This document shows, piece after piece, positions 38,090-46,827 of a stretch of DNA of 64,000 nucleotides. The stretch lies in NCBI RefSeq assembly GCF_002812485.1, contig NZ_CP025003.1, positions 1,612,001-1,676,000 of the forward strand, given 5' to 3'. The position numbers and the translations under genes are program-made. The notes beneath the pieces are model-generated. The model was given only the letters and a program-made list of their open reading frames with translations, was not told where the DNA came from and did not search any database. Source of the DNA: Dickeya fangzhongdai. GTDB lineage: Bacteria > Pseudomonadota > Gammaproteobacteria > Enterobacterales > Enterobacteriaceae. How positions within the stretch are numbered: the stretch's first letter is position 1; each line of letters begins with the position of its first letter.

Positions 38090-39022
38090 ATGAAACGGAA
38101 CGGATATCTCGCTCTGCTGCTGGGTATGGCGGCGCTGTCGTCGCAGGCGGAAGTGAAGGCTCCCTATCAGGTTGAGCAGGGTAAGGTGGTGTACCGGGTA
38201 TCGACGAATGCGGATCCGCAGGTGCTGACGCAAGCCAAACCGGAAGACTTCCGGGTGTTGTTGCGGGAAAAACGGGTGGCGCTGGCGGTATCCGGCCATC
38301 GTTACTACTGCAACCAGCAGCCTCTGCCGGACGGTTTCAAACCTGAAAGCGCCAAACTGCGCTACGACGCTTTTCTGATTACCAATGTCGGGTCATTCGT
38401 CGGCTGTGAGCGTATGAAGCAGGATATCGATGCCGACAGTTTTCAGGCGCTGGATTTTCCGTTCTTCCGCGATCGCGACCATGTCTGGCTGCCTGACGGT
38501 GAGGAGATGCATGGCGTGGATATCGCCAGCTTCAAAACGCTGGCCAGAAATCAGGCGTTTGACAAACAGAACTACTATTTCGTGGAGAATGAAACCAGCG
38601 TGGTTGCCTATCACAAGCAGGCGCCGAGCGCGGGCAACTGTTTTGGCTGGGCCACCATTGACGGCAATCTTTACTACCGTGGCGAGCAGCGCGCCGATGG
38701 CGATGCCGCCAGTTTCCGCTGCCTGACGTTCAGCACCGCGCTGGACAAAAACGGTTTCTATGTCTTCGGGCGGCCGTATCCGAGCATCCCGGACGGGGTG
38801 AAAGCGGCGGATATCCGCATGCTGCCGAATAATGAAAAACTGGCGACCGACGGCGAGCATGTCTGGTTTCTGGGGGTAGAGCCGGTGCAACTGGCCGGAC
38901 TGAGCCTGCGCCACGTCAGGGTGGTGCCGGACGCCAACGGCTACACCATTAGCGACGGCAAAACCCGCTGGCTGTGCGGCTCCGGCAAGGTCAACGGTCG
39001 CCCGTTGTGCCGCAAGGGCTAG
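38090..39022 (+). CDS. Secreted DKNYY-like protein
   Basis: 310 residues from ATG 38090, served by AAGGAAAG; an upstream frame from 38066 lacks an RBS. KRNGYLALLLGMAALSSQAE is a Sec signal peptide, so the mature protein is periplasmic or secreted. The body has repeated DK-x-x-x-Y motifs (DKQNYYFVE, DKNGFYVFG) typical of the DKNYY family, whose function is unknown. It is in line with the T6SS operon and may be its last gene. Six or more Cys suggest disulfides. Confidence 0.75.
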   Translation: MKRNGYLALLLGMAALSSQAEVKAPYQVEQGKVVYRVSTNADPQVLTQAKPEDFRVLLREKRVALAVSGHRYYCNQQPLPDGFKPESAKLRYDAFLITNVGSFVGCERMKQDIDADSFQALDFPFFRDRDHVWLPDGEEMHGVDIASFKTLARNQAFDKQNYYFVENETSVVAYHKQAPSAGNCFGWATIDGNLYYRGEQRADGDAASFRCLTFSTALDKNGFYVFGRPYPSIPDGVKAADIRMLPNNEKLATDGEHVWFLGVEPVQLAGLSLRHVRVVPDANGYTISDGKTRWLCGSGKVNGRPLCRKG

Positions 39023-39050
39023 CCTGTAACGTCTGCGTGACGAGATAAGC

Positions 39051-39084
39051 CATCATCCGCTCTCAGATAGCAGAGCGGATGATG
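39051..39084. terminator. Perfect bidirectional hairpin between convergent genes
   Basis: CATCATCCGCTCT / AGAGCGGATGATG, a perfect 13-bp stem with an 8-base loop, between the DKNYY gene (plus) and dat (minus). Confidence 0.75.
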
Positions 39085-39090
39085 ACTGCA

Positions 39091-39951
39091 TTACCCCGCG
39101 GTCTGGGCGCGAATCATCCCGATATAGATGTCCCGCAGCTGGCGCGCCAGCGGTCCGGGGCGACCATCCCCAATCGTGACGCCGTCGATCTCCACCACCG
39201 GCCAGACAAAGGTGGTGGCGGAGCTGATAAAGGCTTCTTTGGCGGCGAGCGCTTCCTGTGGCGTGAACGCCCGTTCTTCCACCGTCAGATGATGGTCGGC
39301 GGCCAGTTGCAGCAGCGCTTTGCGGGTAATGCCGTGCAGGATGTCGTTGCTGAGCGGGCGGGTGATCAGGCGGTTGTCGGCATCGACGATAAAGCAGTTG
39401 CTGGAGCTGCCCTCGGTAATCAGGCCGTTTTCCACCAGCCAGGCGTCATCGGCGCCTTTGGCGTGCGCCCACTCTTTCGCCATACAGGCCATCAGCAGGC
39501 TGACGGTTTTGATGTCGCGCCGGTGCCAGCGCAGGTCCGGGCAGGTGATGACGCGAATGCCTTTCTCCGCGCTGGGATGGTGGAGAACAGGGCGGGACTG
39601 GGTAAACAGCACCAGCGTCGGTTCGGCGTCGGTGGGGAACGCGAAATCACGGTCGCCGGTGCTGCCCCGGCTGAGCTGCAGATAGATACCGCCTTCTTCC
39701 AGCCGGTTTTGCTCGATAAGCCGCAGATGAATGTGATGCAGTTCCTCCGGGCTGACCGGCAGACGCAGGTTCAGCTCGCGGCAGGAACGCGCCAGACGCG
39801 CCATGTGACCGTCGTATTCCGCCAGCCGGCCGTTGACCACCGCGGTGACTTCATACACCGCGTCGGCAAACAGAAATCCGCGATCGAACACCGAAATCGT
39901 CGCTTGTTCCTCGGGCAGGTAACGCCCGTTAACGTAAAGGATACGTGACAT
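39091..39951 (-). CDS. dat: D-amino-acid transaminase-like (class IV aminotransferase)
   Basis: 286 residues from ATG 39951; a longer frame to 39990 overlaps dgcA and is rejected. A PLP enzyme of fold type IV: YVNGRYLPEEQATISVFDRGFLFADAVYE at the start (short form FDRGFLFADAVYE), the catalytic Lys in RRDIKTVSLL, and LITEGSSSNCFIV, all typical of D-alanine/D-amino-acid transaminases (Dat) and branched-chain relatives. Such enzymes move amino groups between D-amino acids and 2-oxo acids, giving D-glutamate from 2-oxoglutarate. Its start touches the dgcA stop, so the three genes form one operon for D-amino-acid use. Specificity is inferred. Confidence 0.85.
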   Translation of the reverse strand: MSRILYVNGRYLPEEQATISVFDRGFLFADAVYEVTAVVNGRLAEYDGHMARLARSCRELNLRLPVSPEELHHIHLRLIEQNRLEEGGIYLQLSRGSTGDRDFAFPTDAEPTLVLFTQSRPVLHHPSAEKGIRVITCPDLRWHRRDIKTVSLLMACMAKEWAHAKGADDAWLVENGLITEGSSSNCFIVDADNRLITRPLSNDILHGITRKALLQLAADHHLTVEERAFTPQEALAAKEAFISSATTFVWPVVEIDGVTIGDGRPGPLARQLRDIYIGMIRAQTAG

Positions 39952-40961
39952 TATGCAACTCCCGTTAAACAAGGGCGGGGGTGGCCCCACAATCCCTCTT
40001 CAGGTAAATACAACTGGCTGCCGCGCCATTCCAGCCCGCCGACCCGGTCATCCGCCAGCAGCAGCGGCCCGTCGAGATCGACGATTTCCGCGCCCTGCGC
40101 CACCAGCGTGGCCGGCGCCATCGACAGCGAGGTGCTGACCATACAACCCACCATGATCTTCAGACCCTGCGCCTGCGCCGCCTGACGCAGCAGCAGCGCT
40201 TCGGTCAACCCGCCGGTTTTATCCAGCTTGATGTTAACCATGTCGTAGCGTGTCGCCAGACCCGGCAGCGACTGGCGGTCATGGCAGGATTCGTCGGCGC
40301 ACAGCGGAATCGGGCGCGGCAGCGCGGCCAGCGCGTCGTCGTCGCGGGCGGGCAGCGGCTGTTCAATCATGCTGACGCCAAGGCGCTGCAGCTCCGGCAC
40401 CAGTTTCAGGTACAGGTCGGCGTTCCAGCCTTCGTTGGCGTCGACGATCAACTGCGCTTGCGGCGCCCAGCGGCGTACCGCGGCAACCCGCTCGATATCG
40501 TGTTCGTCCGCCAGTTTCAGCTTCAGCAACGGACGGTGCGCGTTGCGTTGCGCGGCCTGCGCCATGCGCTCCGGGGTATCCAGCGACAGCGTAAACGCGC
40601 TGGTCGCCGGTTCCGGTCGCGGCAGCCCGGCCAGTTGCCACACCGGTTTGGCCTGCCGCTGGCTATCGAGATCCCACAGCGCGCAGTCCAGCGCATTACG
40701 CGCGGCGCCGGGCGGCAGCAGTGTCTGCAATGTTTTCCGGTCAAGACCGCGTCGCACCGCGTCCCGCAGCGTCAGCAACTGGGCTTCCACATCGCCGATG
40801 CTTTCGCCATAGCGGGCGTAGGGCACGCTTTCGCCGTGGCCTTCGTAACGCCCGTCGCGCACCGTCACCTTGATGACATCGGCGTGGGTTTTGCTGCCGC
40901 GCGAAACGGTGAAGGTTTCTTTTAACGCCCAGCGTTCATGAGTGACGATCAGTTCCGCCAT
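39951..40961 (-). CDS. dgcA: Enolase-superfamily N-acetyl-D-glutamate racemase DgcA
   Basis: 336 residues of the muconate-lactonising/L-Ala-D/L-Glu epimerase branch. LKLKLADEHD carries the KxK catalytic base, VDANEGW the first metal ligand Asp, MIEQPLP the Glu, CADESCHD the third ligand, and NIKLDKTGG the second catalytic Lys. By itself this would be called a dipeptide epimerase (YcjG). Because it is directly behind the DUF1611 gene, DgcA (N-acetyl-D-Glu racemase) is the better name. It overlaps the dat start by one base. Confidence 0.85.
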   Translation of the reverse strand: MAELIVTHERWALKETFTVSRGSKTHADVIKVTVRDGRYEGHGESVPYARYGESIGDVEAQLLTLRDAVRRGLDRKTLQTLLPPGAARNALDCALWDLDSQRQAKPVWQLAGLPRPEPATSAFTLSLDTPERMAQAAQRNAHRPLLKLKLADEHDIERVAAVRRWAPQAQLIVDANEGWNADLYLKLVPELQRLGVSMIEQPLPARDDDALAALPRPIPLCADESCHDRQSLPGLATRYDMVNIKLDKTGGLTEALLLRQAAQAQGLKIMVGCMVSTSLSMAPATLVAQGAEIVDLDGPLLLADDRVGGLEWRGSQLYLPEEGLWGHPRPCLTGVA

Positions 40962-40971
40962 GATGCCGTCC

Positions 40972-41964
40972 TTACAAGTTATCGATGATGCGGCCTACGC
41001 CCTGACGGAACGGGTCGACTACCGGCAGCCCCAACTGATGTTCCAGTTTCGCCATGTAGGCCAGCGCGTCCGCTTCGCTCAGGTGCGCGCTGTTGATGGA
41101 GACTCCGACGAAGCGGGCGTTCGGGTTGGTCAGCCGCGCCATCGCCAGATTGAGATCGATACAGGCTTGCAGGTCCGGCAGCGGATAGTCCACGCCGCGC
41201 ATGCGGGTGCGGGTGGGTTCGTGACACAGCACCAGCGCGTCCGGCTGGGCGCCGTGGATGATACCGGTGGTGACCCCGGCGAAAGAGGGGTGGAACAGCG
41301 ACCCCTGACCTTCGATCACGTCCCAGTGGTCGGCGTCGTTATCGGGCGCAAGGGTTTCCACCGCGCCGGCGATAAAGTCGGATACCACCGCGTCAATGCT
41401 GACGCCCGCGCCGGAAATCAGAATGCCGGTCTGGCCGGTGGCGCGAAAAGTGGCGTTGCCGCCGCGTTCCAGCAGCGCTTTTTCAATCGCCAGCGCGGTA
41501 TACATCTTGCCGCAGGAGCAGTCGGTGCCGACCGGCAATAGACGTTTGCCGCTGCGTTTACGCCCACTGGCCACCGGGAAGCTCTGCGTCGGGTGACGCA
41601 CGTCGAACAATGAGCGCCCCAGCCGCGCGGCCAGTTCACTGATTTCCGGCACATCCGCCAGTTTGTTGTGCAGACCGGCGGCCAGATCCATACCGCACTC
41701 CAGCGCCTGACGCAGCACCGCGATCCAGGCATCGGAAATGATGCCGCCGCGGTTCGCCACGCCGATCACCAGCGTCTGCGCGCCCGCCGCCCGCGCAGCG
41801 GCGATATCCAGGTCCGGCAGCCCGCAGTCCGCCTGGCATCCCGCCATGCGATACTGACCGACGCAGTATTCCGGATGCCACTGTTTAATGCCGATCGCCA
41901 CTTTAGCGGCCAACTGGTCGTGGGCATCGCCAAGGAACAACAAATAAGGTTTTTTAATATTCAT
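40972..41964 (-). CDS. dgcN: DUF1611 D-glutamate N-acetyltransferase DgcN
   Basis: 330 residues from ATG 41964, preceded by ACGGAG; the frame to 41979 adds 5 residues without RBS. DUF1611 family: N-terminal Rossmann-like part (LLFLGDAHDQLAAKVAIGI), then a P-loop-like LLPVGTDCSCGKMYTALAIEK and VIEGQGSLFHPSFAGVT. DUF1611 includes DgcN, which acetylates D-glutamate so that DgcA can racemise it to N-acetyl-L-glutamate. First gene of the minus-strand operon; 10 bp before dgcA. Confidence 0.87.
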   Translation of the reverse strand: MNIKKPYLLFLGDAHDQLAAKVAIGIKQWHPEYCVGQYRMAGCQADCGLPDLDIAAARAAGAQTLVIGVANRGGIISDAWIAVLRQALECGMDLAAGLHNKLADVPEISELAARLGRSLFDVRHPTQSFPVASGRKRSGKRLLPVGTDCSCGKMYTALAIEKALLERGGNATFRATGQTGILISGAGVSIDAVVSDFIAGAVETLAPDNDADHWDVIEGQGSLFHPSFAGVTTGIIHGAQPDALVLCHEPTRTRMRGVDYPLPDLQACIDLNLAMARLTNPNARFVGVSINSAHLSEADALAYMAKLEHQLGLPVVDPFRQGVGRIIDNL

Positions 41965-42148
41965 CGCAAACTCCGTCATTGAAATAAAAAACGCAGGACA
42001 AAGGGCCGCCGTCTCACCCGCTGGTAAGGAAATAAAAAATTAAAATCAATAAGATAATGCATGCGCCAGCCCTTTTTTGGATACGTATTGATATCCAGGA
42101 AATAATGCTGACAGGTCAGATTTTTCGATATTATCAAGTAGTGTTATG

Positions 42149-42164
42149 TTGTCAATAATGACAA
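42149..42164. promoter_or_regulatory. Candidate operator upstream of dgcN
   Basis: TTGTCAATAATGACAA is a perfect 6-bp inverted repeat with a 4-base spacer, the size and style of GntR-type operators. It lies about 185 bp before dgcN in AT-rich DNA. No regulator gene is nearby, so the binder is unknown. Confidence 0.4.
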
Positions 42165-42483
42165 AAAATAAGATTTATATTCTGGGTTTGGTGGTCTTTA
42201 TTTGTTTCTGGTGTCTTATTTTGGCTATTTTTTAAAATAAAAGTCTGTTATTTTTTTAAAAATGAATATTCGACCGATTTTTATAAAAACAAAGGCGAAT
42301 AAAAAATGAATGTGGTTATTTTAGTGCATCGCTCGCGTTATTTTGGTGCCGCTGCCCATTATTGGACAAGCGTCATCGTATTTTTCTGGGGAATGTTAAA
42401 TTAACTCAAAATAATATTCATCATCACGTTAATGAAAAGCACGAATAGCGCGCAAAACGGAGGTTGCTTTCACATCGGGCGAA

Positions 42484-42513
42484 CGGTTGCACTACAATCG
42501 GTTGCACTACAAT
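42484..42513 (+). repeat. 15-bp tandem duplication
   Basis: CGGTTGCACTACAAT is repeated twice without a gap in the intergenic region before the diguanylate cyclase. Confidence 0.95.
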
Positions 42514-42888
42514 GGATCGTATATCGACTCATACGGTAGCGTAACACCGGGCGTCAGGAGGGCGCGGATACCGGTACGGTAACCGGCTTTTTTACAGACC
42601 TGCGTGTTTTGTCACAGATTTATTATAGCCTGTACCGATGTGGTAAGACGTTACGGATGTGCGCTGAGTGCCGATGGGGCCCATTTTGCCTGACTGGATA
42701 CCCCCGTTGCGTCTTTTAGGAAAATGGGAGACAGCATTGTGGCGATAGCAGACACCGTCGGAAATATCAGGTAGCATGTTTGTACCCGTCATACATTACG
42801 TTGCAGGCGCATTGGCGTTCCTCGCTCTCCGGTTATCTGCCTGGTCGGCTGATGGGAATTCGCTGCGTCGCCGCCTTCTGCAACTAAC

Positions 42889-44490
42889 ATGCAGGGTATG
42901 GATAAGGTTGTAGCCTTACTGAGAACGCATATGTCAAATAATAATAATTTTCCGTCCAGCGCTCTGCGTTTCCTTCGCTCTTTACCTTTTTATTCTTCCC
43001 CCGGTATTACCATGATGGCTTTTCTGGCCGTCTGTAGCCTGATTTTTGTTACCACCAGTATTTGGAATTTTCTGGATTCCTATCAGCGTATGCTGGTGGA
43101 GGCGGAGAAAAACGTGACTAACCTGTCCGTGGCGATGTCACGTCAGGCGGAAGATACTTTTGTGCCGATTGAAGTGGCGATCGATGACATGCTGCGGGAG
43201 TTGTCGCAAACCGGCATGCTGGATTCCACGCGAGTGAAAAGCGTTCTCGATACCCATCGCGCGGTGCTGCCGCAACTGGTCGGTTTCTACCTGTTTGACG
43301 AAAAGGGAAATCTGATTTCTTCCACCGGCAAAGGGCCGCTCTATATTTATAATGCCGGTCGGCGGGAATATTTTACCTGGCTCAGGGACAATAATACCGC
43401 ATCATTGTTTATCAGTAAGGTTACCGTCAGTACGATCACCGGCAGACGTATTATTCCGGTGGCGAAACGGATAAATGGGCCGAATGGCGAATTCAAGGGC
43501 GTTTTTCTTGCCACTATCGACCATAATTATTTCGGTAATTTCTACAGTTATTTCAGTCTGGATTATGACGGTGTGCTGTCATTGATGAATGCGGACGGCC
43601 ATGCTATTTATCTCTACCCCAATCGTGAACAATATATTAATAGTAATTTCGCTGACGGCGGCCTGTTTGAACAGTCCCGGCTGGAACAAGGCAGCGGCAG
43701 CGGTACCTGGCGCACCACGCTGGATAACCGGGTGCGTATTGTCGGCTACGTTAAACTGAAGCGTTATCCGCTGGTGGTGGCGGCGAGTCTGGACCGGGGC
43801 GCGTTGCAGGCGCGCTGGCTGGCGGAAAATATTTCGGCTATGGCGCTCAACATCATGGTGCTGCTCGCCATGTTTTTCCTCGGCGGTTTCGTCCTGAAGC
43901 AGATCCGGTTAACGGTGAAAAATAAAGAGGCGATCAGCCGTCTGCATCAGGAGGAAAGCGACAAAAACAAAGTGCTGCAAAAACTGGCGATGGTCGATCC
44001 GCTCACCAAGCTGGCCAACCGCCGGCGTTTTGATCTTTATCTGGAGCAGTCGCTGTCCCGGGCCCGTGAAGAGGGCGGAACCTTGTCGCTGATTATGCTG
44101 GATGTGGATTTTTTCAAACTCTACAACGATACCTACGGGCATGTACTGGGCGACCGCTGCCTGACCCAACTTGGCAGCGTGCTGAGTGGGTTGCCGTTGC
44201 CTGACGGCGGATTGGCCGCCCGTTACGGCGGCGAGGAGTTCGCCATTATTTTGCCGGGCATGAGCGGCGAGCAGGCGGCGGTGTACGGCGAGCGAGCCGT
44301 GGAGGATGTGCGCAAATGCGCAGTGCCGCATCAGGCTTCGCTATTGCCCCGTCAGGTGGTGACGGTAAGCGTGGGGGTGTATTCGCACTCCAGCGACAAC
44401 CCCTGCGATATTCAGCGTCTGAAAGAGGGCGCCGATCAGGCGCTGTATCTGGCGAAGAAAAAAGGCCGTGACCGCTGCGTGCGGCTGTAG
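42889..44490 (+). CDS. Membrane diguanylate cyclase (dCache-GGDEF)
   Basis: 533 residues by the first ATG; ATGs at 42898 and 42931 are alternative starts, and no RBS decides clearly. A first transmembrane helix (ITMMAFLAVCSLIFVTTSIW), a periplasmic Cache-like sensor (about 60-310), a second helix (MALNIMVLLAMFFLGGFVL) and a C-terminal GGDEF domain. The active-site signature is RYGGEEF at 445-451, so it should make cyclic di-GMP. A canonical RxxD inhibitory site before it is not obvious. It stands alone; the ligand is unknown. Confidence 0.92.
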   Translation: MQGMDKVVALLRTHMSNNNNFPSSALRFLRSLPFYSSPGITMMAFLAVCSLIFVTTSIWNFLDSYQRMLVEAEKNVTNLSVAMSRQAEDTFVPIEVAIDDMLRELSQTGMLDSTRVKSVLDTHRAVLPQLVGFYLFDEKGNLISSTGKGPLYIYNAGRREYFTWLRDNNTASLFISKVTVSTITGRRIIPVAKRINGPNGEFKGVFLATIDHNYFGNFYSYFSLDYDGVLSLMNADGHAIYLYPNREQYINSNFADGGLFEQSRLEQGSGSGTWRTTLDNRVRIVGYVKLKRYPLVVAASLDRGALQARWLAENISAMALNIMVLLAMFFLGGFVLKQIRLTVKNKEAISRLHQEESDKNKVLQKLAMVDPLTKLANRRRFDLYLEQSLSRAREEGGTLSLIMLDVDFFKLYNDTYGHVLGDRCLTQLGSVLSGLPLPDGGLAARYGGEEFAIILPGMSGEQAAVYGERAVEDVRKCAVPHQASLLPRQVVTVSVGVYSHSSDNPCDIQRLKEGADQALYLAKKKGRDRCVRL

Positions 44491-44790
44491 CTGCTCCCGC
44501 CGTGAATTACCCAACCCTTTGGGAGCGTAGCGCTCCGCCCTGATAGCGGCGCTTTAAGTCGGCGCCCGCGACGCGAATTATTGTGAGACACCGCCCGCTT
44601 TTCCCTGCCGTGACGCGCCGCCGCGCCAGACTGCGGCGTTGAAATATTTGATTAGAAAAAAGTGCTTTACCAATCCTTACATTTCTTTATTAATAAGAAC
44701 TATTATCATTCTTTATCCGATTTGTATTCCTGCGGCGGCGCGTCCGGGCTGTGAGGCGCGTCGCCCGGTCTGTCTGAGGAGTTTCCATCC
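44491..44790. promoter_or_regulatory. efeU upstream region with candidate Fur box
   Basis: 300 bp with an AT-rich centre. The 19-mer AATAAGAACTATTATCATT at 44692-44710 matches the Fur consensus GATAATGATAATCATTATC at 11 of 19 positions by eye. Iron-repressed control of efeUOB by Fur is known in E. coli. A small frame from 44639 runs into efeU in another frame and is not credible. Confidence 0.5.
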
Positions 44791-45636
44791 ATGTTCGTTC
44801 CGTTACTCATCATGTTCCGTGAAGGTCTGGAAGCGGCGCTGATCGTCAGCCTGATCGCCAGCTACCTGAAGCGTACCCAACGCGAGCAGTGGCTGGGCGC
44901 GGTCTGGGCAGGCGTGGTGCTGGCGCTGGCGTTGTGTCTGGCGCTTGGCGTATTCATCAACGCCACCACCGGTGAATTTCCGCAGAAACAGCAGGAGCTG
45001 TTCGAAGGGATTGTGGCGGTGATCGCCGTGGTGATCCTGACGTACATGGTGTTCTGGATGCGCAAAGTGTCGCGTTCGGTACGGGTGCATCTGGAAGGCG
45101 CTATCGATCAGGCGCTCAACGCCAGCAAGCGTCAGGGATGGGCGCTGGTGGCGATGGTGTTCTTCGCCGTGGCGCGCGAGGGGCTGGAGTCGGTGTTCTT
45201 TCTGCTGGCCGCTTTTCAGCAGGATGTCGGCATCTATGCGCCGATCGGCGCCGTGCTGGGGCTGCTGTGCGCCGTCGTGGTCGGGATGATGATCTACTGG
45301 GGCGGGGTGAAACTGCATCTGGCGCGGTTCTTCAAATGGAGCAGCCTGTTCATTCTGTTTGTCGCCGCCGGTCTGGCTGCCGGGGCGATCCGCGCGTTTC
45401 ACGAAGCGGGATTGTGGAATCAATTTCAGCAAATCGCCTTCGATTTTAGCGCCACATTGTCGACCCATACGCTATTCGGCACGCTGCTGGAAGGCATGTT
45501 CGGCTATCAGGAAACCCCGACGATCAGCGAAGTGGTGGTCTATTTCCTGTATCTGATCCCGGCGCTGGCGTTCTTTTTCCTGCCGCAGCGCATGGAGCCG
45601 GCCACGGCTTCGGCGTCGCGTAAACATCATCATTAA
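44791..45636 (+). CDS. efeU: Ferrous iron permease EfeU (FTR1 family)
   Basis: 281 residues, seven predicted membrane segments. The two iron-binding REGLE motifs are at 10-14 (FREGLEAAL) and 129-133 (AREGLESVF), as in all working FTR1/EfeU proteins; in E. coli K-12 this gene is frameshifted, but here it is whole. The C-terminus ends in a short His run (KHHH). An RBS (GAGGAG) precedes. First gene of efeUOB; efeO follows after 58 bp. Confidence 0.95.
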   Translation: MFVPLLIMFREGLEAALIVSLIASYLKRTQREQWLGAVWAGVVLALALCLALGVFINATTGEFPQKQQELFEGIVAVIAVVILTYMVFWMRKVSRSVRVHLEGAIDQALNASKRQGWALVAMVFFAVAREGLESVFFLLAAFQQDVGIYAPIGAVLGLLCAVVVGMMIYWGGVKLHLARFFKWSSLFILFVAAGLAAGAIRAFHEAGLWNQFQQIAFDFSATLSTHTLFGTLLEGMFGYQETPTISEVVVYFLYLIPALAFFFLPQRMEPATASASRKHHH

Positions 45637-45694
45637 TCATCATCGCCATCAACGATGACCACCATCAACAATCAATGTAAAAAGGGATAGGTCT

Positions 45695-46816
45695 ATGTCT
45701 ACACCATTCTTCCGCCGTACGGCGCTGTGCGCCGCTCTGCTGGCTCTGCCGACGTTCAGCGCTCTGGCTGCCGACATTCCGCAGGTTAAGATAACGGTTA
45801 ACGACAAGCAGTGCGAACCGATGCAAGTCACGGTGGCGGCAGGTAAAACGCAGTTTGTGGTCGCCAACGCCAGCCAGAAGAACCTGGAGTGGGAAATCCT
45901 CAAAGGGGTGATGGTGGTGGAAGAGCGTGAGAATATCGCGCCGGGCTTCACCCAGAAAATGACCGCCAATCTGGAGCCGGGCGAATACGACATGACCTGC
46001 GGTTTGCTCAGCAACCCCAAAGGCAAGCTGGTGGTGACCGCCAGCGGCGAGGCCGCCGCCGCGAAAACCAACGTGCTGGATCTGGTCGGGCCGATCGCCG
46101 AATACAAGGTTTACGTGACCAAAGAGGTGGAAGGGCTGGTCCAGCAGACCAAACTGTTCACCGCCGCCATCAAGGCCGGCAAGCTGGATGAAGCGCGCAA
46201 ACTCTATGCGCCGACCCGCCAGCATTACGAGCGTATCGAACCGATCGCCGAGCTGTTCTCCGATCTGGACGGCAGCATCGACGCCCGTGAAGACGACTAC
46301 GAAAAGAAAGCGGAAGACCCGAAATTCACCGGCTTCCACCGGCTGGAGAAAGCGTTGTTTGCCGACAATGCCACCAAAGGCATGGAGCACTACGCCGATC
46401 AGCTGTACGCCGATACGCAGGAACTGCAAAAACGCATCGCCAGCCTGACCTTCCCGCCGAGTAAAGTGGTGGGCGGCGCGGCCGGGCTGATTGAAGAAGT
46501 GGCGGCGACCAAGATCAGCGGCGAGGAAGATCGCTACAGCCGCACCGACCTGTGGGACTTCCAGGCCAACGTCGACGGCGCGCAGAAGATCGTCAACCTG
46601 CTGCGCCCGCTGCTGGAGAAAGCCAATAAGCCGCTGCTGACCAAGATCGACGCCAACTTCAAAACCGTCGACGGCGTGCTGGCGAAGTACAAAAGCAAAG
46701 ACGGCTTTGAATCCTACGAGAAGCTGAGCGATGCCGATCGCACCGCGCTGAAAGGGCCGATCACCACGTTGGCGGAAGATCTGGCGCAATTGCGCGGCGT
46801 GCTCGGTCTGGATTGA
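45695..46816 (+). CDS. efeO: Periplasmic iron-binding protein EfeO
   Basis: 373 residues. The signal peptide ([10 protein letters not shown]) is cleaved near residue 25. An N-terminal cupredoxin-like domain (about 30-125) includes [17 protein letters not shown], and a C-terminal M75/imelysin domain carries the HxxE motif FHRLEKAL (His 215, Glu 218). EfeO is thought to capture and hand over iron to EfeU. Length and domain order match the E. coli protein. Confidence 0.95.
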   Translation: MSTPFFRRTALCAALLALPTFSALAADIPQVKITVNDKQCEPMQVTVAAGKTQFVVANASQKNLEWEILKGVMVVEERENIAPGFTQKMTANLEPGEYDMTCGLLSNPKGKLVVTASGEAAAAKTNVLDLVGPIAEYKVYVTKEVEGLVQQTKLFTAAIKAGKLDEARKLYAPTRQHYERIEPIAELFSDLDGSIDAREDDYEKKAEDPKFTGFHRLEKALFADNATKGMEHYADQLYADTQELQKRIASLTFPPSKVVGGAAGLIEEVAATKISGEEDRYSRTDLWDFQANVDGAQKIVNLLRPLLEKANKPLLTKIDANFKTVDGVLAKYKSKDGFESYEKLSDADRTALKGPITTLAEDLAQLRGVLGLD

Positions 46817-46827
46817 GGCGAGCTATC

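Larger units (their letters stand above)
41965..42888. promoter_or_regulatory. Divergent regulatory region between dgcN and a diguanylate cyclase
   Basis: About 920 bp with no credible gene (a frame at 42592-42792 minus has no support). The dgcN side is AT-rich. It holds an inverted repeat TTGTCA-ATAA-TGACAA at 42149-42164 and a tandem duplication at 42484-42513. The right third is GC-richer and leads to the cyclase gene. Confidence 0.55.

Noticed and set aside
42592..42792. Minus-strand ORF of 66 codons between dgcN and the cyclase
   Set aside because: No RBS or recognisable protein features.
44639..44842. Plus-strand ORF overlapping efeU
   Set aside because: Different frame from efeU, overlapping its start; efeU is certain from its REGLE motifs.
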